From assembly GCA_017396865.1 (NCBI GenBank), contig JAFQKO010000015.1, positions 1-7,517 on the forward strand: a stretch of 7,517 bases of DNA, in the 5' to 3' direction. Both the position numbers and the translations under genes were made by a program. The notes below the pieces were generated by a model, which saw only the letters and a program-made list of their open reading frames with translations, did no database searches and was not told the origin of the DNA. Positions 1 through 4,852 of this stretch are shown piece after piece (within the stretch, counting starts at the first letter, position 1; every line of letters starts with the position of its first letter). This stretch comes from Clostridia bacterium. GTDB taxonomy: Bacteria > Bacillota_A > Clostridia > Oscillospirales > QAKW01.

Positions 1-82
1 ATTTTACAATTAACGGGTTCCTCTTTTAATGATGCTGTTTAATTTTCAAGGTTCACCGCATCTCGCTTTTTCTCGCGAGTGC
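1..82 (-). other. Probable rRNA operon leader (5' part)
   Basis: Read on the minus strand, this is the transcribed leader after the promoter at 89-117. It contains a small hairpin (GCGAG/CTCGC arms at 75-79 and 62-66) and then the string CCTTGAAAATTAAACAGC (51 down to 34). That string closely resembles the conserved CTTTGAAAACT-AAACA-type sequence found before 16S and 23S rRNA genes in Firmicutes. The rRNA gene would begin left of the window, so it is not seen here. A tRNA or other stable RNA downstream is a less likely alternative. Confidence 0.55.
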
Positions 83-88
83 CTGAAT

Positions 89-117
89 ATAATACCACTC
101 CAAATGACTTTTGTCAA
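89..117 (-). promoter_or_regulatory. Strong promoter, probably of an rRNA operon
   Basis: On the minus strand a consensus -35 TTGACA (117-112) is followed by a 17-bp spacer and a -10 TATTAT (94-89), with a TG one base before the -10 (extended -10). The bases just upstream (about 118-160) are runs of A and T, as in UP elements of rRNA promoters. The downstream leader has rRNA-type sequence, which supports the assignment. Transcription would run leftwards out of the window. Confidence 0.7.
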
Positions 118-160
118 CACTTTTTTTGAGATTTTTTGAAAAATTTTTAAAATCTTTTTC
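118..160 (-). promoter_or_regulatory. A/T-tract UP-like element
   Basis: Alternating A and T runs directly upstream of the TTGACA box match the expected position and composition of an UP element bound by the alpha subunit C-terminal domains of RNA polymerase. The same stretch lies downstream of the carboxypeptidase gene on the same strand. An AT-only inverted repeat (AGATTTT/AAAATCT) is present, but I see no GC-rich terminator stem. Confidence 0.45.
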
Positions 161-191
161 GGAGCGACTCTATATATAAGGAAGGAATTGA

Positions 192-1694
192 TCAAAAGCG
201 AATTCTGCGTGCAATCTTACGACGGCGCTTACGTTTATTCTGCCAAATCATAAAGATGATATACAGAACAACCAGCACCAAAAGGATGATTCCGATGATG
301 ATCACCACGATATTGGAAAAGAACTCGCTGATCCAATGGAGCACGTAGAGAATGGTGGTGCGCTCCATATCGGCGCTGGCGATCAGAGAGACGGTGCCGT
401 ATTCCACCAGCGCATCCTCGCGGATCTCGGCGATAAACATCTTGCCGCGCACCTCGCCCGCCTTCACGGGTGCCAACACCGACTCCTCATCGGCGAACAC
501 CAGCCAGGCAAAGGTAGCCTCCCGATTTTCGGCCAGTGCAGTCTTCAGGCTTGCCGCCACCTTTTTCACCGTTGCGTTCCCGCCCTTTGCGGCCAGAAAC
601 TCCTCCAGCGAAAGGTCGCCCTTTTCATCCAGCAGCTTCTTAAAGGTGGCCCGCTCGTCAACGGTCAGCCCCTTCGCCAGATCGATAATGGCATAATTCT
701 CCACGTTGGCATCGTTGGCAACCACCGCCTCGACGGTGTTGCCGGGCACCAGCATCACGTAGTCGCCCTTGGCGCAAAGCTGCACCCGCAGATCATAGAC
801 CGATGCATTTTCCGCCAGCAGACCCCGCACGCTAAAGTTGGAGAAGGCCCACTTATACATGGCGGTGGAATCCTCAAAGACCGGATTGGTAGGCAGCTCC
901 CGATCGGCATTCATCATCACGCAGGCATATTCCATCCCCTTTTGGCGCGCCATTGAAACAAGGTTATAGCCCGCCGCCGTGGTGGTACCGGTTTTGCCGG
1001 CGACGGCATACTTATAGAAATTGCCGGAATTGCGGCGAAGAAGCTGGTTGGTAGAGGTGATGGTACGGCTCGGATTCATGTTGGTTTCGGGCAGAACGTA
1101 GTTGCCGCAGCTGATAAAGGGCAACAGCTTCTCGTTCACAAAAACGTGCTGCGACAATATTGCCATATCCCGTGCGGTGGTATAGTGATCGTCGTGGGTC
1201 AGACCGTGGGTATTGGCGAAATGGGTGCCGGTCATGCCCCAGGCCTTGGCCTGCTCGTTCATCTTGGCAACAAACGCCTCGATGCTGCCGCAAAGATGGA
1301 TCGCCACCGCATTGGTACCCTCATTGGCCGAGGTGATGGAAATGCCGTACATCAGGCTTTCCAGCGTGATCTCCTCGCCATCCTTCAGCCCCATATTGGA
1401 GCTGCCGACCACCAGATCGGCATAGCAGGCCTTTTTATCAAAGACAACGGTTTCCTGCAGATCCTCGATCAGTTCAATGGCAACCGCCATCGTCATCAGC
1501 TTGGTGGTGGAGGCAGGATTGATCCGCTCGTCGGGATTCTTTTCAAAGATGGTTGCGCCGGTATTCAGGCTGACCACCATAACATTATTTGCCTTGACCT
1601 CCGGCACCGTCTCCTCGGCAGACACCGACGGCACACAGCAGACCCAAAGGATCAAAACGATCAATATTCCGCACAACCAATTTCTTTTCTTCAT
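192..1694 (-). CDS. D-alanyl-D-alanine carboxypeptidase (PBP5-like, serine-type)
   Basis: Penicillin-binding-protein-5-like enzyme that removes the terminal D-Ala from peptidoglycan pentapeptides outside the membrane. Numbering from the chosen start (500 aa): signal peptide 1-26 with a likely cleavage after VSA; catalytic SxxK motif S62-T-T-K65; SxN motif S122-A-N124; KTG motif K234-T-G236. These are the three signatures of the S11 peptidase / low-molecular-weight PBP family. The family usually ends in an amphipathic anchoring helix. Here residues about 460-483 form a clear transmembrane helix followed by a short Arg/Lys-rich cytoplasmic tail, so the protein is probably held by a helix at each end until signal cleavage. 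An ATG at 1706 lies in frame, but GGAGAG sits six to eight bases before the ATG at 1694 and no ribosome binding site precedes 1706, so 1694 is preferred. It is transcribed alone from the promoter at 1744-1772. No convincing terminator separates it from the leftward rRNA-type promoter. Confidence 0.93.
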   Translation of the reverse strand: MKKRNWLCGILIVLILWVCCVPSVSAEETVPEVKANNVMVVSLNTGATIFEKNPDERINPASTTKLMTMAVAIELIEDLQETVVFDKKACYADLVVGSSNMGLKDGEEITLESLMYGISITSANEGTNAVAIHLCGSIEAFVAKMNEQAKAWGMTGTHFANTHGLTHDDHYTTARDMAILSQHVFVNEKLLPFISCGNYVLPETNMNPSRTITSTNQLLRRNSGNFYKYAVAGKTGTTTAAGYNLVSMARQKGMEYACVMMNADRELPTNPVFEDSTAMYKWAFSNFSVRGLLAENASVYDLRVQLCAKGDYVMLVPGNTVEAVVANDANVENYAIIDLAKGLTVDERATFKKLLDEKGDLSLEEFLAAKGGNATVKKVAASLKTALAENREATFAWLVFADEESVLAPVKAGEVRGKMFIAEIREDALVEYGTVSLIASADMERTTILYVLHWISEFFSNIVVIIIGIILLVLVVLYIIFMIWQNKRKRRRKIARRIRF

Positions 1695-1743
1695 GCTACT
1701 CTCCATCTATCAAAAACGATCTTCAAATTAAGCTTGTCTTTTT

Positions 1744-1772
1744 ATTATATAACATTCCTATAAAAAAAGCAA
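1744..1772 (-). promoter_or_regulatory. Promoter of the carboxypeptidase gene
   Basis: Minus strand: -35 TTGCTT (1772-1767), 17-bp spacer, perfect -10 TATAAT (1749-1744). The start point would be near 1737, giving a leader of about 43 bases before the ATG at 1694. The TTG of the -35 box is the last three bases of the inverted-repeat element at 1770-2125, so the element end contributes to the promoter. Confidence 0.6.
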
Positions 1773-1775
1773 TAA

Positions 1776-1807
1776 AAAAAGAGAAAGAGGGAGTGCAGCT
1801 CCCTCTT
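1776..1807 (-). terminator. Hairpin with T-rich tail, minus-strand terminator
   Basis: A 9-bp stem, AAGAGGGAG (1785-1793) and CTCCCTCTT (1799-1807), has a 5-base loop. Read on the minus strand it is followed by TCTCTTTTTTT, the form of an intrinsic terminator for transcripts coming from the right. On the plus strand there is no T run. It lies just upstream of the carboxypeptidase promoter and would insulate it. Confidence 0.5.
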
Positions 1808-1844
1808 CAGCGTGTCAAAAAACTATTTATTATTTGACACGCTG
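1808..1844. repeat. Perfect 12-bp inverted repeat
   Basis: CAGCGTGTCAAA (1808-1819) and TTTGACACGCTG (1833-1844) are exact reverse complements around a 13-base AT-rich loop. The left arm directly abuts the hairpin at 1785-1807. The bases after the right arm (GGGAG, 1844-1848) could instead pair with CTCCC of that neighbouring hairpin, so alternative folds exist. There is no T tail, so this is not a simple terminator. Confidence 0.7.
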
Positions 1845-1864
1845 GGAGACTGATTAAAAAAGAG

Positions 1865-1932
1865 TGCCGAATTCGTCGATCCGTTCTCGTCGGCGTACAT
1901 AGGTACGGTAGAGGGCGGATCGGCGGATAGCA
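1865..1932 (+). ncRNA. Candidate structured RNA hairpin of unknown function
   Basis: Bases 1871-1888 pair without interruption with 1911-1928, an 18-bp stem containing four G-U pairs (1873-1926, 1876-1923, 1884-1915, 1885-1914). Three more pairs flank it (1865-1867 with 1930-1932), and a 5-bp apical stem CGTAC/GTACG with loop ATAG caps it (1894-1907). All four wobbles are G-U only in plus-strand RNA and become A-C mismatches in minus-strand RNA, which points to plus-strand transcription. A plus-strand terminator with seven T follows at 1947-1975. I found no convincing promoter: TTGTCT (1734) and TATAAA (1759) have a 19-bp spacing and are weak. It may extend left to include the hairpins at 1785-1844. 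It could instead be only the folded centre of a palindromic mobile element. Confidence 0.35.
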
Positions 1933-1946
1933 GAAAAATTCCAATC

Positions 1947-1975
1947 AAAATCCGCATCACTATGCGGATTTTTTT
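1947..1975 (+). terminator. Intrinsic terminator (AAAATCCGCAT stem, T7)
   Basis: AAAATCCGCAT (1947-1957), loop CACT and ATGCGGATTTT (1962-1972) form an 11-bp stem whose right arm runs into seven T on the plus strand. On the minus strand the stem is followed by only TTTTGATT, so it could act weakly in that direction too. In the plus direction it would end an RNA containing the long hairpin at 1865-1932. Confidence 0.65.
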
Positions 1976-1980
1976 CCTTA

Positions 1981-2021
1981 TAAAAAGAACAAGGAGAAAG
2001 AGTAGACTTCCTTTCTCCTTG
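1981..2021 (-). terminator. Hairpin with T-rich tail, likely terminator of the glycerophosphotransferase transcript
   Basis: CAAGGAGAAAG (1990-2000) and CTTTCTCCTTG (2011-2021) form a perfect 11-bp stem with a 10-base loop. On the minus strand the stem is followed by TTCTTTTTA, which suits termination of the leftward transcript from 3436. On the plus strand no T run follows. Confidence 0.5.
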
Positions 2022-2035
2022 CAATCATTAATATT

Positions 2036-2084
2036 GGCACATACTTTAGGTTTTTCCTATTTTTCTGCGGTCGGTGCCTTTTTT
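2036..2084 (+). other. Weak hairpin followed by T6
   Basis: GGCAC (2036-2040) can pair with GTGCC (2074-2078), which is directly followed by six T on the plus strand. A small internal hairpin TAGG/CCTA (2047-2059) lies in the loop. The stem is short and the loop long, so this may be chance, or the 3' end of a small plus-strand RNA within the repeat element. Confidence 0.2.
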
Positions 2085-2092
2085 GACAGTCT

Positions 2093-2121
2093 AAAGAGGG
2101 AGAGCATCTCCCTCTTTTTTT
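2093..2121. terminator. 11-bp hairpin at the 3' end of the glycerophosphotransferase gene
   Basis: AAAGAGGGAGA (2093-2103), loop GCA and TCTCCCTCTTT (2107-2117) are followed on the plus strand by a run ending at 2121 (seven T from 2115). On the minus strand the stem begins a few bases after the stop codon and is followed by only TTTAGACTG. It can therefore act on both strands but is stronger on plus. It forms the outer part of the right inverted repeat and matches the hairpin at 1785-1807 in inverted orientation. Confidence 0.6.
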
Positions 2122-3436
2122 ATTGAATAATTGCCTTGATGACCCGCGCAGCGGCTTGGCCATCGTCCAAGGGGTTGAATTTTTCGCGGAACGCCCGATA
2201 CCGATCGGGATCGACCCGCGCCGAGCGGATCGCCGCCACCAGCTCCTCCTGCTTTTCCACAATGGGGCCGGGCAGCTCTGCCAGATCGATATAGAAGCCG
2301 CGGATCTCGCTGCCGTAGTCCTCCCGATCATACATATAGAACAGCATTGGCCGATTCAGGTTGGCAAAATCGAAAAAGACGCTGGAATAGTCGGTGATCA
2401 GCAGATCGGCGATAACGTACAGATCGTTGATATCGTCCACGTTCGAGGCGTTATAAACAAAGCCCTCGAATTTGGCAAAATCAAATTGGCTGGCCACCAA
2501 ATAGTGGGCGCGGAACAAAATAACGTATTCCTGCTCCAGCTCCGCGCGCAGCGCTTCGAAATCCACGCCCAGCTCATAGGTATAGCCCACGCCCGCCTGA
2601 TGCTGATTATCCCGCCAGGTTGGAGCATAGAGGATGATCTTTTTATCGGCAGGCAGCCCCATCCGCTCGCGCAGCGCCTGCGCCTCCCGGGGCGTATGGT
2701 TGATCAGGAAATCGTTGCGGGGGTAGCCTGCGATCAGCAGGGTATCGCTTTTGCCGAACGCCTTAAGATTCCACGCGGACTCGAATTTTTCCGCCGCAAA
2801 GGGCGAGGGCGCCAGCAAATACTTAAACTTTTCGGCATCCACCCGATATTTATCGCGGATCTCGGCCTTGGAGTTCATGGCATTATCGCTGATCTCGATA
2901 TCATAGCCCAGCCGCTTCAAGGGCGTACCGTGCCAAAGCTCGGCATAAACCTGATCCTCCCGCGGATAGATATGGTCGGCCACCCGATAGTTGAACAGCC
3001 AATACTTGGCGGCGGCGCAGACCTCCTCGAAGCCCGCCGTTCCGATCCGCACCAGATAGGTGTTCGGATTTTCCAGCAGCTCCACGTAGTTTTCCGGCTG
3101 ACGAAACGCCCAGACCAGCTTATAATCCCGATAGGCGGGATCCCGCAGCATCTGCAGATAGATCGCCTTGGGGCTATCGGTATAGCTGCGGCCGTCGAAG
3201 GCGGAAAACAGCACCGTCTTTTCCTCGGTTCGAACGGTATCGCGCAGCTTATTATAGCGCTTGGTCCACCGCTTTTGCACCATTTTACGCAGCAGGCGGC
3301 GCAAAAATGCCACCCGCTTGCTGACCGCAATCACCGCACCGTAAAGAACCTTCGCCACCCGCTTGGGCAGGCTGCTTCTTGCAGGCTTCGGATCGGTCAG
3401 CAATTCGATATTTTCTTTACTGTAAATAACGCCCAT
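2120..3436 (-). CDS. CDP-glycerol glycerophosphotransferase family protein (TagB/TagF-like)
   Basis: Likely transfers glycerol-phosphate (or a related polyol phosphate) from CDP-glycerol to a membrane-linked acceptor or growing teichoic-acid-like polymer, on the cytoplasmic face of the membrane. Numbering from the chosen start (438 aa): a basic N-terminal region rich in Lys/Arg with one hydrophobic stretch (about 27-55) that may contact the membrane; H169-G-T-P172, the conserved HGTP motif of the glycerophosphotransferase domain; APTWRD at 271-276; FRAH at 308-311; and TDYSS at 348-352 followed by FFDF. These are the hallmark motifs of Pfam family Glyphos_transf, in the expected order. There is no extra N-terminal glycosyltransferase domain, so it resembles single-domain TagB/TagF-type enzymes. 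The reading frame is open to 3514, but GAGGT precedes the ATG at 3436 by four bases, and a start at 3514 would lie upstream of the promoter at 3465-3493. Primer versus polymerase activity cannot be decided from sequence. Confidence 0.9.
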   Translation of the reverse strand: MGVIYSKENIELLTDPKPARSSLPKRVAKVLYGAVIAVSKRVAFLRRLLRKMVQKRWTKRYNKLRDTVRTEEKTVLFSAFDGRSYTDSPKAIYLQMLRDPAYRDYKLVWAFRQPENYVELLENPNTYLVRIGTAGFEEVCAAAKYWLFNYRVADHIYPREDQVYAELWHGTPLKRLGYDIEISDNAMNSKAEIRDKYRVDAEKFKYLLAPSPFAAEKFESAWNLKAFGKSDTLLIAGYPRNDFLINHTPREAQALRERMGLPADKKIILYAPTWRDNQHQAGVGYTYELGVDFEALRAELEQEYVILFRAHYLVASQFDFAKFEGFVYNASNVDDINDLYVIADLLITDYSSVFFDFANLNRPMLFYMYDREDYGSEIRGFYIDLAELPGPIVEKQEELVAAIRSARVDPDRYRAFREKFNPLDDGQAAARVIKAIIQ

Positions 3437-3464
3437 ACAGACCTCACAAATCGTTGATAGCTTT

Positions 3465-3493
3465 ATTATACTGCATTCACCCCGAAAATGCAA
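3465..3493 (-). promoter_or_regulatory. Promoter of the glycerophosphotransferase gene
   Basis: Minus strand: -35 TTGCAT (3493-3488), 17-bp spacer, perfect -10 TATAAT (3470-3465). Transcription would start near 3458, about 22 bases before the ATG at 3436. It is arranged back to back with the plus-strand promoter at 3515-3543; the two -35 boxes are 21 bp apart. Confidence 0.65.
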
Positions 3494-3502
3494 TCGATTT
3501 TC
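3484..3502. promoter_or_regulatory. Candidate operator, inverted repeat GAAAAT-N7-ATTTTC
   Basis: GAAAAT (3484-3489) and ATTTTC (3497-3502) are exact reverse complements with 7 bases between. The site covers the -35 box of the leftward promoter and ends 12 bp before the -35 of the rightward one. This placement would suit a dimeric regulator acting on both, but the repeat is AT-rich and no regulator gene is in the window. Confidence 0.25.
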
Positions 3503-3514
3503 ACAGAGTTCCAT

Positions 3515-3543
3515 TTGACAAAAAGCGTGCCGTTCATTATAAT
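3515..3543 (+). promoter_or_regulatory. Perfect-consensus promoter of the transporter operon
   Basis: TTGACA (3515-3520), exactly 17 bp, then TATAAT (3538-3543): a full match to the housekeeping sigma-A/sigma-70 consensus. The start point would be near 3550, giving a leader of about 28 bases before the ATG at 3578. It drives the three-gene operon 3578-7092. Confidence 0.85.
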
Positions 3544-3577
3544 TAAAATGTTAGACTTAAATGAAAGGATGTTGATT

Positions 3578-4852
3578 ATGCTTCCCGCATTGATTCTCTT
3601 CGCAGCAACCTACATATTGATGCTGATCTTCGGCAAATATCGCCCGTATATTGCGCTGGCCTCCGGCGCAATCTTTCTTGCAACGGGCATTCTGCCGATC
3701 AAAAACCTGCTGACCGAGAACGTTATCGATTTCAACGTCATCCTGATGATCGCCGGCACCATGGGCCTCGTTGCCCTCTTCACCGAGAGCAAAATGCCCG
3801 CTTTGCTGGCCGACCTGATTATGGAAAAGGTGCCGAACATCAAATGGGCAGCGGTTTCCCTCTCCCTGTTTGCGGGCATCATCTCCGCCTTTGTGGATAA
3901 CGTGGCGACTGTGCTGATGATCGCCCCCGTGGCGTTGGCCATCTGCAAAAAGCTGAACACCAACCCCGTTCCCTTTATCATCGCCATCGCCGTTTCCTCC
4001 AACCTGCAGGGTGCAGCCACCCTCATCGGCGATACCACCGCCATCATGCTCGCCTCCGAAGCAAAAATGAACTTCCTGGACTTCTTCTGGTTCCAAGGCA
4101 AGCCCAGCATCTTCTTTGCCGTAGAGATCGGCGCGGTGCTTTCCGCCCTGATTCTCTTTTTCATCTTCCGCAAGGCCAAGGCACCCATTGAACGCTCCGC
4201 AAGCCGCACCAAGGTAACCGACTACGTTCCCACCGTCCTGCTGGTATTGGTGCTGGTGCTGCTGATCGCCGCCTCCTTCATTGAGAACAAGCCCAACGAA
4301 ACCAACGGCTATATCTGCTGTGCACTGATGGTCATCGGCCTGGTCTACACCTTTATTAAAACCAAAAAGCTTGAATCGGTAATCAATCCGCTGAAGGAGA
4401 TCGATTTCAACACCATCGGCATCCTGCTGGGTCTCTTCCTGATGATCGGCGGTATCGATGCGGCAGGCGTGATCGACGCTGCTGCCAATCTGCTGAAGAG
4501 CGTGGGCGGCGAGCATCCCTTCCTGCTCTATACCATCATCGTTTGGGCCTCGGTGCTGCTCTCGGCCTTCATCGACAATATTCCCTACGTTGCCACCATG
4601 CTGCCCATCATCACCGGGCTGGCAAGCGCAGAGCTGCCCATCATCCCGCTCTATTTCGGCCTGCTTTCCGGCGCCACCCTCGGCGGCAACATCACCCCCA
4701 TCGGTGCCTCCGCCAACATCACCGGCATCGGCATCCTGCGCAAGGAGGGCTATGAGGTCAAAAACAAAGACTTCTTTAAAATCGGCATTCCCTTCACCCT
4801 CGCCGCCATCATTCCCGCCTATCTCTATATCTGGCTTGTTTACGGAATGTAA
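3578..4852 (+). CDS. ArsB/NhaD-type ion transporter (SLC13/CitMHS-like permease)
   Basis: Integral membrane permease of the ion transporter superfamily, which includes Na+/H+ antiporters, arsenite pumps and dicarboxylate/citrate carriers. The 424-aa protein is almost wholly hydrophobic, with about ten to twelve membrane segments. It shows the internal two-fold repeat typical of the family: DFNVILMIAG (about 51-60) and DFNTIGILLG in the second half; SAFVDN (103-108) and SAFIDN (329-334); a first SSNLQGAATLIGD and a second GATLGGNITPIGASANI. These paired Asp-Asn and Ser/Asn-Gly stretches form the ion and substrate site in related structures. The substrate cannot be told; Na+/H+ exchange or an organic or inorganic anion are possible. 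The frame is open from 3488, but that would start upstream of the promoter. AAAGGA eight bases before the ATG at 3578 supports that start over the ATG at 3569. It is first in the operon and overlaps the next gene by one base (TAATG). Confidence 0.85.
   Translation: MLPALILFAATYILMLIFGKYRPYIALASGAIFLATGILPIKNLLTENVIDFNVILMIAGTMGLVALFTESKMPALLADLIMEKVPNIKWAAVSLSLFAGIISAFVDNVATVLMIAPVALAICKKLNTNPVPFIIAIAVSSNLQGAATLIGDTTAIMLASEAKMNFLDFFWFQGKPSIFFAVEIGAVLSALILFFIFRKAKAPIERSASRTKVTDYVPTVLLVLVLVLLIAASFIENKPNETNGYICCALMVIGLVYTFIKTKKLESVINPLKEIDFNTIGILLGLFLMIGGIDAAGVIDAAANLLKSVGGEHPFLLYTIIVWASVLLSAFIDNIPYVATMLPIITGLASAELPIIPLYFGLLSGATLGGNITPIGASANITGIGILRKEGYEVKNKDFFKIGIPFTLAAIIPAYLYIWLVYGM

Larger units (their letters stand above)
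1770..2125. repeat. Palindromic element with inverted terminal repeats (MITE-like)
   Basis: The 356-bp gene-free stretch is bounded by inverted copies of one sequence. Left end (1770-1822) and right end (2125-2079, read on the minus strand) share an identical 14-base terminus CAATAAAAAAAGAG, then a hairpin whose second arm is CTCCCTCTT, then TGTCAAAAAA. The shared sequence extends past the hairpin, so it is more than two similar terminators. Between the ends lie further hairpins (1808-1844, 1865-1932, 1947-1972, 1990-2021). No transposase and no clear target-site duplication are visible. The right terminus supplies the last codon and stop (CAA TAA) of the glycerophosphotransferase gene, and the left terminus supplies part of the carboxypeptidase -35 box. 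Alternatively it is a cluster of related terminators rather than a mobile unit. Confidence 0.45.

Noticed and set aside
88..93. A TATAAT on the plus strand.
   Set aside because: It overlaps the minus-strand -10 and has no acceptable -35 upstream on the plus strand, nor a gene to serve.
1834..1839. A TTGACA on the plus strand inside the 12-bp inverted repeat.
   Set aside because: No -10-like hexamer lies 15 to 19 bp downstream; the sequence is fully explained by the palindrome.
1823..1957. A 44-codon open frame on the minus strand inside the repeat element.
   Set aside because: Its ATG lies inside the terminator hairpin, there is no ribosome binding site at a usable distance, and the same bases are explained by the plus-strand hairpin. 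Kept only as a possibility to test if homologues preserve the frame.
2093..2117. The two GAGGGAG hairpins as ordinary unrelated terminators only.
   Set aside because: The sequence shared by the two copies continues beyond stem and T run (TGTCAAAAAA and the identical 14-base terminus), so common descent is the better reading, though not proven.
2123..3457. A long plus-strand open frame opposite the glycerophosphotransferase gene.
   Set aside because: It shadows a gene with clear family motifs on the other strand, and its translation shows no recognisable domain.
3437..3514. Possible N-terminal extension of the glycerophosphotransferase to 3514.
   Set aside because: It would start upstream of the best promoter (3465-3493) and lacks a ribosome binding site; the ATG at 3436 has GAGGT at the right distance.
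3557..4516. A 319-codon minus-strand open frame opposite the transporter gene.
   Set aside because: Its composition (rich in Gln, His, Gly, Asp) is the typical reverse shadow of a hydrophobic membrane protein; the plus strand has the promoter, ribosome binding site and family motifs.
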